Positions 8,588 to 15,883 of a DNA stretch of 37,425 nt are shown here, one piece after another (position 1 is the first letter of the stretch; each line of letters starts with the position of its first letter). The stretch is from a virus. The stretch lies in the IMG/VR virus record IMGVR_UViG_3300049793_000041, positions 1-37,425 of that record. One strand, written 5' to 3'. The position numbers and the translations under genes are program-made. The notes under the pieces were generated by a model. That model was not told the DNA's origin. It did no database searches and saw nothing but the letters and a program-made list of their open reading frames with translations.

Positions 8588-8793
8588 ACGCACTTACCGC
8601 CATCAACACGCTGGCCAGCTTACTGCAAGTGGCCATGAACGGCTTGGCCGCTGCGAGCCAGATATCGGCCATCATCCAGAAGGCGCATGCCGAAGGGCGC
8701 GACATCAGCGCAGTTGAAATGAGCGCCATCAAGCAACTGGACGACAGCGCCCGCCAAACTCTGGTGGACGCCATCAACGCAGCTACTCCTTAG
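8584..8793 (+). CDS. 69-aa helical protein, last gene of the late arm
   Basis: This small Ala-rich protein of unknown function is predicted to be two long helices (about residues 5-38 and 42-66). It has only a weakly hydrophobic first helix and no clear signal or anchor. It is coupled to the lipoprotein gene by ATGA. Its 3' end overlaps, tail to tail, by 11 bases with the last gene of the leftward early arm (8783-8938). This is the point where the two arms collide. Confidence 0.6.
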   Translation: MNALTAINTLASLLQVAMNGLAAASQISAIIQKAHAEGRDISAVEMSAIKQLDDSARQTLVDAINAATP

Positions 8794-8938
8794 CCGGCCT
8801 TGCGCGGCGGTCGAACCCGTCGCGCTTTTCCTGTTCATGCGGCTGATCGTCCTGGCGTCTGTCACGCTTCTGCTTCAAGGCTTCCTCAAGAGTAGCTATT
8901 GAGGCGTCTATTTTCCGGTTCAGTTCTTCGGCGGTCAT
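8783..8938 (-). CDS. 51-aa charged helical protein, last gene of the leftward arm
   Basis: The frame starts at ATG 8938 and ends at TAG 8783. It encodes a highly charged helical peptide beginning MTAEELNRKIDASIATLEEA and ending with an Arg/Lys/Asp-rich tail. The start codon overlaps the stop of the preceding gene (ATGA) behind a strong GGGGAG (8944-8949), so translation is likely. The N-terminal 20 residues look like a short coiled coil. The function is unknown. Its end overlaps the converging late gene by 11 bp. Confidence 0.6.
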   Translation of the reverse strand: MTAEELNRKIDASIATLEEALKQKRDRRQDDQPHEQEKRDGFDRRARPAKE

Positions 8939-9303
8939 TTCTCCCCCTCTGGCTGCAATGCAGCGATAGCCGGTGGTGCTGGCATTTTATCTGCTCCCCA
9001 CGCATAGCCGCACTTCACGAAAACCAGATTGCATTCGTCAAACTTATGCACGCCACAGATGGTTGTCTTGCGAAACCTCGCCTGCCTTTCCAGTCGCTCA
9101 ACGTCAGTCTCTGGGCGCGCCTCTGCCGCACTGTCAGTGCTCGGTGCGCGATCCGGGGCGGCGTAAAGCGCTGTGAAGTTGCTGCGGCCTTTCCGCTTCC
9201 AGTAGTCGGCAATCTCGGGATCGGTTGTTATTTCGTTTTCGCATTCGTTGAACAATGCCCACGCCACTGGCTCGGCGGTTTGCATTGATGCACTCCATTT
9301 CAT
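8935..9303 (-). CDS. Hypothetical phage protein (122 aa)
   Basis: This soluble protein has an N-terminal AEPVAWALFNECENEIT and a NFTALYAAP element, a combination I recognise from accessory early genes of many phages and prophages but cannot assign a function. A charged segment (RPETDVERLERQARFRKT, about residues 63-80) precedes a C-terminal part with two Cys (TICG, CNLVFVKCGYAWG). The ribosome-binding site GAAGGGAG is good. Start and stop overlap the neighbours as ATGA, so it belongs to the leftward operon. Confidence 0.65.
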   Translation of the reverse strand: MKWSASMQTAEPVAWALFNECENEITTDPEIADYWKRKGRSNFTALYAAPDRAPSTDSAAEARPETDVERLERQARFRKTTICGVHKFDECNLVFVKCGYAWGADKMPAPPAIAALQPEGEK

Positions 9304-10154
9304 GCCTTATCTCCCTTCGCTGCACTACTGGTGGCAAACTCGATGCACTTGGTGATGGCATAGCTCAAGCCGTCCCCATCGCCGGCGTTGAATGCTTCGA
9401 TCTTGTCGCCTTCAGGGTTGGAAATCTCAGCGCCACCGTAGCCGCGTTCGATTTCAATTCGGATGCTCCAGTCTTCCGGCAAGATTTTGGCAGCGCGCTG
9501 TACTTCCTGCCCGATCCGCATACATTCCTGATCGAAGCTGCTCGCCTCGGCGCTCTCCGTTACAGCGGCACGGGCCCGATCTTCGTAGCGCTTGATTGCG
9601 CCATTTGCCGCTTTGAGCGCTTCGCTCAACTCGCAGTACCCGACATATACCCGAGCCGCAGACAGCTTGCCCGCTCTCAGATTGGCAAGCGTAATCGGCT
9701 CATACGGCGACTGGTCGGCGCTCTGGCTCGGGGCGGGGTGCATGCCCGCAATAATTCGCTCTGCATACATGGAGCAGTTTTCATCAGTGCCAAATCGACC
9801 GGACCGATGCGCCTCGGCAATCAAAGCACGGAGGTCGCTCCGCGCATCTGTTGGCGCGCTCTCGACAATTTTGCCAATAACCAGATGAACGTCAGAACTA
9901 CGATAGACAGAGAAGTTCATTCCTTGATAGCAGATTGGTATTGGCTGCCCAAGCATGCGCTTCGCCAATTGCACTGCTGAATTCGAATCGCTTGGTGCGC
10001 TCTGCTCGGTGTCGGGCTCAGTGGCGGCAAGGGCGGCTTGCGCGGCGTTGACGGCATTGCGGCGCATGCTGGTCGGAACGTCTTCTCGCAACGTGGATGT
10101 GGCAATAATTCCTTCCAGCGCATCGCGCAGGATTTGTTCGTTCGATGGTTTCAT
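9300..10154 (-). CDS. Hypothetical phage protein (284 aa)
   Basis: This acidic, Ala-rich, largely helical protein has no recognised catalytic motif. The N-terminus (MKPSNEQILRDALEGIIA) and the internal segment SEALKAANGAIKRYEDRARA look like short helical modules seen in several phage early proteins. The C-terminus has WSIRIEIERGYGGAEI and a Gly/Asp loop. The architecture suggests a mosaic of short modules. It is coupled at both ends by ATGA overlaps within the leftward operon. Function unknown. Confidence 0.6.
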   Translation of the reverse strand: MKPSNEQILRDALEGIIATSTLREDVPTSMRRNAVNAAQAALAATEPDTEQSAPSDSNSAVQLAKRMLGQPIPICYQGMNFSVYRSSDVHLVIGKIVESAPTDARSDLRALIAEAHRSGRFGTDENCSMYAERIIAGMHPAPSQSADQSPYEPITLANLRAGKLSAARVYVGYCELSEALKAANGAIKRYEDRARAAVTESAEASSFDQECMRIGQEVQRAAKILPEDWSIRIEIERGYGGAEISNPEGDKIEAFNAGDGDGLSYAITKCIEFATSSAAKGDKA

Positions 10155-10630
10155 TGTGACTTCCAGTCGACAAGTGGTTGATCACCGCGCATATACAGTG
10201 GGTGGCGCGGCGCGCCGTGCTTCGTGGTACCCAAGCACAACGGGCGGCTCAGTCGGTGAAACATTTTTCGCACGATATCGACACGCTCAGGCCGAGCGTT
10301 CACGCCCCATGCGCAAACCACAGTTTCATGCTCACGGATCAGCGCCGCCAGCCACATGTCGTTGTCCTCGCCAACAGGGTCGGCGTGCGTCCATAGATTG
10401 GCTGGGCTTGTGGAGCGCAGCGCATAAAGGTTGGCCACTACAAGGCCAGCGCAATCCCATGCCTTGGCGAAGCCGATGCAGCGCCGGATAGTCGGATCGT
10501 CCAGTGCCGCATCGGCGGTGCTCGGGTTCAGCATAATGAACAGGGCCGGGCCGCATGTCGTGTGCAAGTCGATTGCCGGGCGCGTGAGCTTGTAGCGGTA
10601 CTGTCCGCAGGCGCTGATGACGGCGCTCAT
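10151..10630 (-). CDS. DUF1643-family protein
   Basis: This 159-aa protein matches the DUF1643 pattern closely. It starts near CGQYRYKLTR and continues with LFIMLNPSTADA, DDPTIRRCIGFAKAW, VVANLYALRSTSP, DPVGEDND and a late CLGTTKHGAPRHPLYM. Members are found in phages and bacteria; their biochemical role is unknown to me. The start ATG at 10630 is chosen because this is where family similarity begins and because it overlaps the upstream gene's stop (ATGA). An upstream in-frame ATG would give a 43-residue Arg/His-rich extension that looks non-coding. Confidence 0.85.
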   Translation of the reverse strand: MSAVISACGQYRYKLTRPAIDLHTTCGPALFIMLNPSTADAALDDPTIRRCIGFAKAWDCAGLVVANLYALRSTSPANLWTHADPVGEDNDMWLAALIREHETVVCAWGVNARPERVDIVRKMFHRLSRPLCLGTTKHGAPRHPLYMRGDQPLVDWKSQ

Positions 10631-11130
10631 TTTGCGGCTTTCGTGGTGGCGATGGCTGCGCGCAGGTTTTGGATTTCTTCCTGCATGTTGTCCGTGTAGT
10701 GCTTTGGGTCTGGCTGCATGGCAGGATCGCAGCCGTCTTCCCATGACATCTGCTGCCACGTCTTTATGTCTGCGCTGACGATAACGGGGTGCAAAGCGTC
10801 AATGAATTTTATTAGTTCTGCGAGTGCTTCTGACGCCTGACCAAAGGCATCATACTGATCAGACGTGCCAACTAATTTGGCTAGACGGCTTTCGGCGTCA
10901 AAAATGGAATGCATGCATTTCTGAAACTCCGCATCATCGCCGATACTCCCCACCGCACGGGAGGCTTGCACTTCCGGTGCGCTGTCGCTTTGCGATATCG
11001 TGGCTATGAATTCGGCAAGCGTTGCTACAAATGCAGAGCCATCATTAAGACCGTTCACTTCGATTGTTTCAATGCCGTGCTTTCTAGCGATTATTTCAAA
11101 TAAATCAGCCATGCCGTTTCTGGTATCCAT
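10627..11130 (-). CDS. Hypothetical phage protein (167 aa)
   Basis: This helical, acidic protein starts at ATG 11130 behind AGAGGG, five bases after the stop of the upstream gene. Internal segments MADLFEIIARKHGIETIEVN and DAEFQKCMHSIFDAES look like small alpha/beta or helical modules. The C-terminus is a short coiled coil. No enzymatic motif is seen. Longer upstream starts would overlap the preceding gene extensively and were rejected. It is part of the leftward operon, coupled downstream by ATGA. Confidence 0.6.
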   Translation of the reverse strand: MDTRNGMADLFEIIARKHGIETIEVNGLNDGSAFVATLAEFIATISQSDSAPEVQASRAVGSIGDDAEFQKCMHSIFDAESRLAKLVGTSDQYDAFGQASEALAELIKFIDALHPVIVSADIKTWQQMSWEDGCDPAMQPDPKHYTDNMQEEIQNLRAAIATTKAAK

Positions 11131-11134
11131 ATAA

Positions 11135-11542
11135 TTAACCCTCTTTCGTGGTGCGTGATGATGCATTTTCCAGAACTTGATTTCTACCATCGTTCCATCC
11201 ATTTCTGTATCCGAGTCGGTAGTCACGGGTGAACTCTAATGCGCTGACTGGTGGTTGGGGTGCGGCTGCGTGCTTAGCCATGATCGCGCGCAGGATGCGA
11301 ACCAATACATAGTCAAGTCCGCGCTTCTCCGCTTCGTCAATTGCGAACTTCACGAAATCGGATGCGTAGTCGATTGCCGCCCCGCTTGGCTGGGCAATAG
11401 CAGCTTGCCTTGCGCGCTCTGCATCGCGGCCAGCGTTGTAGCAGGCTTGGCCGTAGGTGACGGCATCCACGGTAAAGCAAGTTTCCTTATTCTTGAAGTA
11501 ACCGAACGACTTCGGCAATTCCGGCATGTTTTCGTTATTCAT
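11135..11542 (-). CDS. Hypothetical phage protein (135 aa)
   Basis: This protein begins MNNENMPELPKSFGYFKN behind a good ribosome-binding site (AAGGAA). It contains TCFTVDAVTYGQACYNAGRDAERARQAA and a C-terminal RDYRLGYRNGWNDGRNQ. The repeated short motif A-C-Y-N-A-G-R-D and Y-R-N-G-W-N-D-G-R is characteristic of phage early proteins of unknown role. Its ATG overlaps the stop of the 50-aa gene upstream. It is one of several leftward-operon proteins that appear to share such short helical modules. Confidence 0.62.
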   Translation of the reverse strand: MNNENMPELPKSFGYFKNKETCFTVDAVTYGQACYNAGRDAERARQAAIAQPSGAAIDYASDFVKFAIDEAEKRGLDYVLVRILRAIMAKHAAAPQPPVSALEFTRDYRLGYRNGWNDGRNQVLENASSRTTKEG

Positions 11543-11691
11543 GGTTTTCCTTGGTTGCAATATTTTGCATGTTTGCGTTCGGCGTGAAGTCGAAAGGCGA
11601 GCCATGAACTGACCTTATGTGGATAGTCCCATCGAAGATGCTGACCCTTCACCCATCCGTAATACTTTCCCTCGCGCTTGTTGCGACTCAT
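11539..11691 (-). CDS. 50-aa basic protein
   Basis: A small, strongly basic protein begins MSRNKREGKYYGWVKGQHLR. The ATG at 11691 is one base beyond the upstream gene's TGA (TGATATG), and its own stop overlaps the next ATG, so it is embedded in the operon by position. High Lys/Arg/Trp/Tyr content suggests nucleic-acid or membrane-surface binding, but that is inference. No family is recognised. Confidence 0.55.
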   Translation of the reverse strand: MSRNKREGKYYGWVKGQHLRWDYPHKVSSWLAFRLHAERKHAKYCNQGKP

Positions 11692-11692
11692 A

Positions 11693-12724
11693 TCACCCGC
11701 CTTTCTTTGCGCACATGGCGCGGAGGTCTGCGATTTGACAGTCCACCAATTCATTAAAATATTTGTATGCTACTGCTGCTCGCGGCTCATTTTCCATCTC
11801 ATAAAAGTAAGCGCAATTTCCTGTACCGACTTGCCTGATAATTACTCTTGGAATTTTTGCTCCATTGTCATGTGCAACAGTCCACCCGGTTGCAGTCGCG
11901 CTCACCGGCTCGGCAATAGCGGCAGCTTGGCGGGCGCGTTCTTCCCATGCCGCCCACATGCTGTCACGATACTTGCTGAAGCCATTGCGAGAGAACCATG
12001 TATTAAAAGCCGAGTGCTCATAGTCCACCAACTCCCCCTTGTCGGCTGGCGCAGCGGGTACGGGCGCAGCAATGTACCTCCGGAGCACTTCAACATCGTC
12101 ATCCAGCAACATCGCAAGATGGTTCGACTTATCCGCAGCGACTACGCGTGCGATACCATTGATAGCGATTTCCGCTTGCCGCTGCTCTTCGCCCTTCGCC
12201 TCCGGTTGGGATGGCACGGAAAATTCAGCCGTCAGCGCATCAACCTCTTTCGCGATGCCGTCAGCCTCCCGCATCAGCGCGTCAACTGTTGCGCGCATTT
12301 CCGGCGTGACGCGGCTGCTCGCCTCGGGCTGGCTCTGGATAGCAGCGGTGGGTGTGGGGTGTGTCAATGCGATATTCGCAGCGTAGAGACAGGCTATTTC
12401 CATGCCGAATTGGCTGAGTCGAGCATGATCTTTCGTCAAGTCGAGGTACTTGTAAATGATGTTGTCAACAGCCTCGCAATTGAACCCGTTCATGATCATT
12501 GCGTTTGCCTTTGCAAGCGCAGTAGGGTCACAATCAGCATCGCCAGCCGGTTGGATAGCTGCACGCTCGGTGCGCTTCAAGATGCCAGCGATCAAGCGGC
12601 GCGGAAGGTCGGCATCACCATCAATGAGCATTTCGATTGCGGAAGCCTGACTTGGCGAACAGCACTCATAGGAGGCTTCGAGCAGCAGGGTCACTGCGGC
12701 ATTGGTGTTGTAGGTGTGGGTCAT
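11693..12724 (-). CDS. Hypothetical phage protein (343 aa), modular
   Basis: This is a long helical protein of apparently composite origin. It has an Ala-rich N-terminal half with a charged coiled coil around residues 140-200, including EMRATVDALMREADGIAKEV. A segment AFNTWFSRNGFSKYRDSMW near 240 has the look of a small phage module that also occurs alone. The C-terminal region (about 270-335) contains AKIPRVIIRQVGTGNCAYFY and a final helix. No catalytic motif was found. The start overlaps the methyltransferase-like gene's stop (ATGA). Confidence 0.6.
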   Translation of the reverse strand: MTHTYNTNAAVTLLLEASYECCSPSQASAIEMLIDGDADLPRRLIAGILKRTERAAIQPAGDADCDPTALAKANAMIMNGFNCEAVDNIIYKYLDLTKDHARLSQFGMEIACLYAANIALTHPTPTAAIQSQPEASSRVTPEMRATVDALMREADGIAKEVDALTAEFSVPSQPEAKGEEQRQAEIAINGIARVVAADKSNHLAMLLDDDVEVLRRYIAAPVPAAPADKGELVDYEHSAFNTWFSRNGFSKYRDSMWAAWEERARQAAAIAEPVSATATGWTVAHDNGAKIPRVIIRQVGTGNCAYFYEMENEPRAAVAYKYFNELVDCQIADLRAMCAKKGG

Positions 12725-13449
12725 GCTGGTTCCTCGTCATAGGTGAAGTTCGTAGAGTGAATAGAATTCAGCCAGCGCCCCCATTGATCGCCCATTGCGG
12801 CGGCGATGCCTGGGTATGTTTCTGATCGTTTTAGCCATCGGTCATCGGACGGACTCAAGCGGTTCTGCCCGGTGTCGGTCTGATTGGCCCAGCGCTTTTT
12901 GCCATCAACAATGCGCGGTTCACAGTACGTCGTACCCATCAGCAGCGGCACGCCTTCCGACAACCAAAATCCGGTCGCTTTGCTCGCGTCATCGCCAAAC
13001 TGATATGGCTGCACAATTTGCGACGGAGGGCGCAGCGCCTTACTGGCGAAGCTGACGCCCGGATTTTCAATAGCAACCGGGAATGGCAGTTCGAGCAGGC
13101 GTCCAAAGTTGTCGAGCGCTTCCCGTCGCGCTTCCCGTCGCGCTTCCCGTCGCGCTTCCCCGGTGAGCGTCCCCGGCTTGACTTTCTGGTGATATCCGAC
13201 GTCGGGGTATTTGTCGAAATCCGCATCACCGAATGCCCATGCTGCGGAACAAGTCAGGTAGGTGCACATAGGGTGCAGAACGGCGAAATCCCATTTCTGG
13301 CTGCGCATGGCCATCCAGATGTCGCACTGCAAATGCTTTGCTGATGTTCCGCGTGCGGGCAGCAGGTCGCATGTCCACACATCGTGCCCTTTGGCCTCAA
13401 ATGCGGCGCGTGTCAGTTCACAGGCTGAATAGCCAATAAGGACCATCAC
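12721..13449 (-). CDS. Dcm-like cytosine methyltransferase family protein
   Basis: This 242-aa protein resembles a compact phage family annotated as DNA cytosine methyltransferase. It begins with an SAM-site-like strand VLIGYSACELTRAAFEAKGH and CDLLPA. Then come HPMCTYLTCSAAWAF at the catalytic loop, AIENPG at the position of the ENV motif, and a C-terminal half with PYQFGDDASKATGFWL and YPGIAAAMGDQWG. The loop reads P-M-C rather than the usual P-P-C, though the nucleophilic Cys remains. It is much shorter than bacterial Dcm and lacks an obvious target-recognition domain, so activity is uncertain. An Arg/Glu/Ala repeat coded by a 12-bp tandem array interrupts the middle. Confidence 0.68.
   Translation of the reverse strand: MMVLIGYSACELTRAAFEAKGHDVWTCDLLPARGTSAKHLQCDIWMAMRSQKWDFAVLHPMCTYLTCSAAWAFGDADFDKYPDVGYHQKVKPGTLTGEARREARREARREALDNFGRLLELPFPVAIENPGVSFASKALRPPSQIVQPYQFGDDASKATGFWLSEGVPLLMGTTYCEPRIVDGKKRWANQTDTGQNRLSPSDDRWLKRSETYPGIAAAMGDQWGRWLNSIHSTNFTYDEEPA
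13116..13160 (-). repeat. In-frame 12-bp tandem repeat within the methyltransferase-like gene
   Basis: About 3.5 copies of a 12-bp unit (plus-strand CGCGCTTCCCGT) lie inside the gene and encode repeats of Glu-Ala-Arg-Arg. Because 12 is a multiple of three, loss or gain of units keeps the frame. It probably lengthens a charged surface helix just before the AIENPG motif. Confidence 0.85.
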
Positions 13450-14018
13450 ACTTCCACCGCAGTCTTATCGCTCTCGCCATGGGGGGCGGTGAGGTGGCGG
13501 GCCGCATCGATAGCTTCGCGCACGGTCGGCGCTTCAAACGTGGCTATAGTCGATTCGCGCTCGATCAGGTAATGCTTGCGTTCCTTTTCAAGTGGCTGGC
13601 CGTTCTCGTCATATACCGCAACGTAACAATTGAGCGCCACAAAATCATCGCCATCCAACCAATCCAGACGGGCCGCATCCATCAATTCCCGCGTTGGCAC
13701 GCCACGTGCTGCATCGCTCAGGTGCTCAGTCTTGCACAGCCAAACATCGTCGCGGCATACTTGATCACCGTTGACAGTGTCGGTGTACAGAATCGGCACC
13801 GGACCCATGCCGAGCTTCCAGCCCTGCGAGGCGCGAACTTCGACAGCACGTACAAATCCGCTCGCCAGCAAGTCGGTCGGCTTGGCCTGCTCTCTCGCCA
13901 GGTAGCCAGCAATAATGTCCTGCTGCGTCTTGATCGTCTTCAGGTGCGATTCGGCGGCAAACTTGAAGCCGTCGCGCTCGCTGTGCAGTTGCTCTATGTA
14001 GTCGTCTTTAGATTGCAT
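13446..14018 (-). CDS. Hypothetical phage protein (190 aa)
   Basis: A helical N-terminus (MQSKDDYIEQLHSERDGFKF) precedes a helical region ending near REQAKPTDL. Then comes a mixed alpha/beta part with DVWLCKTEHLSDAARGVPTR and a C-terminal domain containing DWLDGDDFVALNCYVAVYDE and PTVREAIDAARHL. The last two elements form a module often found in phage early proteins (a short helix starting R-x-A-I-D-A-A). There is a good ribosome-binding site (GGAGA) and it is coupled to the methyltransferase-like gene downstream. Function unknown. Confidence 0.62.
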   Translation of the reverse strand: MQSKDDYIEQLHSERDGFKFAAESHLKTIKTQQDIIAGYLAREQAKPTDLLASGFVRAVEVRASQGWKLGMGPVPILYTDTVNGDQVCRDDVWLCKTEHLSDAARGVPTRELMDAARLDWLDGDDFVALNCYVAVYDENGQPLEKERKHYLIERESTIATFEAPTVREAIDAARHLTAPHGESDKTAVEV

Positions 14019-14030
14019 TTTGGTCTCCGA

Positions 14031-14264
14031 TTAATTCATCGCTGATTCAGCACGCAAGTGCGCCAAGACTTGATCGTGTACCGCGGCACCGTCAAGCTTA
14101 AATGGATGCAATTTCTGAAAAGTTGGGCCGAACTGTTCGTTGTATTCGTGGTGCAATTCGGCCTCAATTTCAGCACGCACAGTTTCGTAGCGCTCGGCTT
14201 CCTGTAAGTCGCGCCGCTCGCGTTCCTCTGGCGACAGGCGCCTGATTGATGGGCAGTAGATCAT
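14031..14264 (-). CDS. Hypothetical 77-aa charged protein
   Basis: This small, very charged helical protein begins MIYCPSIRRLSPEERERRDL and continues through a Glu-rich helix. It ends with a hydrophobic-patterned helix containing VHDQVLAHLRAESAMN. The start overlaps the stop of a small helix-turn-helix gene (ATGA), and the upstream sequence is purine-rich (AAGAAAGAAAAG). No family is recognised. An N-terminal Cys at residue 4 is the only one. Confidence 0.55.
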   Translation of the reverse strand: MIYCPSIRRLSPEERERRDLQEAERYETVRAEIEAELHHEYNEQFGPTFQKLHPFKLDGAAVHDQVLAHLRAESAMN

Positions 14265-14383
14265 TTCTTTTCTTTCTTAAACCATTCTGCACGGTAAATT
14301 GTGGATGGCGCGAGCTTATAACGCGCCGCAAGTTTTTTTGCGCTCAGGGTTCTACCAGACCGCTCGTAAGCGGCCTGTGCCAA
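14261..14383 (-). CDS. Small helix-turn-helix protein (40 aa, probable TTG start)
   Basis: The reading frame ends at TGA 14261, overlapping the next ATG. It encodes a compact tri-helix: AYERSGRTLSAKKLAARYKL then APSTIYRAEWFKK. This matches the layout of the 57-aa protein at 14838-15011 (SVADAAKKSGVQAQSIYRRQWYK), so the two are distant paralogs. The only start in the open frame is TTG 14383. Similarity to the paralog (K-A-Q-x-L) begins three codons earlier, just after an in-frame TGA, so the original start may have been lost or translation may be coupled. It may be a DNA-binding regulator. Confidence 0.5.
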   Translation of the reverse strand: MAQAAYERSGRTLSAKKLAARYKLAPSTIYRAEWFKKEKK

Positions 14384-14406
14384 TCCTTGCGCCTTGGATG
14401 GTCAGA

Positions 14407-14841
14407 TCATTGATGTTCATTTTCAGCCTTATTTGTAGTGGCTTGGCGAAGTGCCTTGGCCTTGGTTGTGTATGCAATTCTTGCCTTTTTATCGGAAGAC
14501 AAATATCGTTTTCGTTTTATTTCAGCCTCTGTGAAACTATTGCTTTTTATTAGTTCAAAAATCTTCGGAAGTTCTATAATCGCCCGGTCTGAAGACCCAA
14601 AATAAAACCATTCGTTCCCAGAAGTTTGTGCTGCCACTTTTCCGCAAAAACTGCACAAAACAGATTCAAGAAATGCCAAATCCTCAGTATCAAAAACATG
14701 AACAATCTCATGCACGGTATTGATCCTAAAGCGCTCCCCCATTCTTTTATGCTCTCTAAATCTCCAGCACGGGTTCATTCCAGTCATTCCAACTTTCACA
14801 GTCCCATCTTCAAAAATTATTGCGTAGAGTGAGCCGCTCAT
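14407..14841 (-). CDS. GIY-YIG / T5orf172-like nuclease-fold protein
   Basis: The N-terminus of this 144-aa protein (LYAIIFEDGTVKVGMTGM, residues 5-22) follows the GIY-YIG-like pattern of a beta strand, a Gly-rich turn and then K-V-G-M-T. WRFREHKRMGERFR provides the conserved Arg, and GNEWFYFGS the usual late motif. This is characteristic of the Mug113/T5orf172 branch found in phages. The C-terminal third is a basic helix rich in Lys, Arg and Thr that could bind DNA. It may be a nicking or homing nuclease or a degraded relative; the key Glu is not certain. The ATG at 14841 overlaps the upstream stop (ATGA). Confidence 0.6.
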   Translation of the reverse strand: MSGSLYAIIFEDGTVKVGMTGMNPCWRFREHKRMGERFRINTVHEIVHVFDTEDLAFLESVLCSFCGKVAAQTSGNEWFYFGSSDRAIIELPKIFELIKSNSFTEAEIKRKRYLSSDKKARIAYTTKAKALRQATTNKAENEHQ

Positions 14842-15011
14842 TTTGAAGCTTTCGCGGCAATGATGGCCTTGTACCACTGTCGTCGGTAGATGCTCTGCGC
14901 CTGAACGCCAGACTTCTTCGCTGCATCGGCAACGCTCTTTCCACTCTCAATCAGAGCTTGCGCCTTGTCCATGGCAGGACTTTGGCCGCGCTTTACTCGA
15001 GTATCCTTCAT
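14838..15011 (-). CDS. Small helix-turn-helix protein (57 aa)
   Basis: The frame starts at ATG 15011 behind GGAGA (15017-15021) with seven-base spacing and ends in the start of the next gene (ATGA). It has a basic N-terminus (MKDTRVKRGQ), then a helix-turn-helix-like core DKAQALIESGKSVADAAKKS and GVQAQSIYRRQWYKAI. The pattern is that of a small resolvase- or transposase-like helix-turn-helix used by phages as a regulator. It is the first gene after the terminator at 15079-15108, so it may start its own transcription unit. Confidence 0.68.
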   Translation of the reverse strand: MKDTRVKRGQSPAMDKAQALIESGKSVADAAKKSGVQAQSIYRRQWYKAIIAAKASK

Positions 15012-15028
15012 TTAAATCTCCAAATAGA

Positions 15029-15051
15029 ATTACATGTATAGATATTACATG
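15029..15051. promoter_or_regulatory. Paired direct repeat ATTACATG upstream of a small HTH gene
   Basis: The octamer ATTACATG occurs at 15029-15036 and 15044-15051, 15 bp apart. It sits in the AT-rich gap between a terminator and the helix-turn-helix gene at 14838-15011. Spaced direct repeats next to a small DNA-binding protein gene could be its operator. A clear -35/-10 pair was not found here, so the promoter role is only suggested. Confidence 0.3.
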
Positions 15052-15078
15052 ATTTTCCGATGTTGTGCGATATTTTTG

Positions 15079-15108
15079 CAAAAATAAAAGCCGCCACATG
15101 GACGGCTT
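15079..15108 (-). terminator. Intrinsic terminator after the exonuclease gene
   Basis: Read leftward, the sequence forms an 8-bp stem (AAGCCGTC with GGCGGCTT, one G-U pair) with a 5-base loop, followed directly by TTATTTTT. It lies 17 bases downstream of the exonuclease stop (15125). It would end or attenuate the leftward transcript carrying recT-exo. Confidence 0.75.
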
Positions 15109-15124
15109 CATAGTATGATTCTGA

Positions 15125-15883
15125 TTAGGACATGAACACGGATTTGTAGTCGGCAATCATGGCCTGGAACCGGACCAATTCCTTGACCATGCCGTCGATA
15201 AATTCATCGTCGCGCATCACACGCTTGACGTACAAATCCTTGCCGCAGTTGGCCAGGTCTGGAACAAACATAATGAAGTCGCACCACTTGCGCCCGGTAA
15301 GCCACATTCCTGTTTGCATCTGGTGCAAATATTCCGACACATCGCCAGTGCGCAGCATGGTGGCGATCTTTAGGCTATCGATAGGTGATTTTATCTCGAT
15401 CAGTCCATCATCATTTACGAGTCCGTCACTGCTGTATGCGAAGCTCTCGCAGTCCGAAATGCAGATGCCCGACTCGGTTACGAAGGCCCCGGTTCGCGCC
15501 TCGTACAGCATGCGCGCGCGCTCTTCCATGATGTGGCCGCGCTCCAGTACCCAAGCCTTCGGCGGCTCGCCGTGTGGCTGGCCGCTGATTTGCTCGATTG
15601 CCAGATCAGCGGCGTAGCGGTGCGCGGTGTCTGATGGTACGCCAGCTTGACAGCCAGCCAGGACGCGAGCGACAGCAGTGGAAGACGGCGGCGCTTTATA
15701 ACCAGCCTTTTCCGCCGCATCCTTTGGCGATGCACCGGCCAGGATGGCATCAACATACGCCTGTTGCTTTTCATCCAGCGCGCCAACCATGCTAATTGCA
15801 TCGGCTACACAACTGGCGGTGGTCTTGCCGCTGCGCAGTTTCATCCAAATTTCGCTACCTTGAGCGACTTCGTGGAAGATCAC
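15125..15883 (-). CDS. YqaJ / lambda-Exo-type recombination exonuclease
   Basis: This 252-aa protein carries the nuclease core of phage recombination exonucleases: GHIMEERAR (G116-E120), then YSSDGLV with Asp153, and LIEIKSP with Glu163 and Lys165. Together these form the D-(E-x-K) active site for two-metal DNA cleavage. It would resect double-strand ends for the annealing protein encoded just upstream. The start is GTG 15883, overlapping the recT stop (GTGA). Residues 36-78 hold an extra helical segment (LDEKQQAYVDAILAG, SPKDAAEKAGY) resembling a small helix-turn-helix, placed between the first conserved block and the core. A terminator follows the gene. Confidence 0.82.
   Translation of the reverse strand: MIFHEVAQGSEIWMKLRSGKTTASCVADAISMVGALDEKQQAYVDAILAGASPKDAAEKAGYKAPPSSTAVARVLAGCQAGVPSDTAHRYAADLAIEQISGQPHGEPPKAWVLERGHIMEERARMLYEARTGAFVTESGICISDCESFAYSSDGLVNDDGLIEIKSPIDSLKIATMLRTGDVSEYLHQMQTGMWLTGRKWCDFIMFVPDLANCGKDLYVKRVMRDDEFIDGMVKELVRFQAMIADYKSVFMS

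Noticed and set aside
11678-12742. A 354-codon plus-strand frame opposite the 343-aa minus-strand gene
   Set aside because: The minus-strand gene has ATGA couplings on both sides and module-like sequence. The plus frame has neither start signal nor domain.
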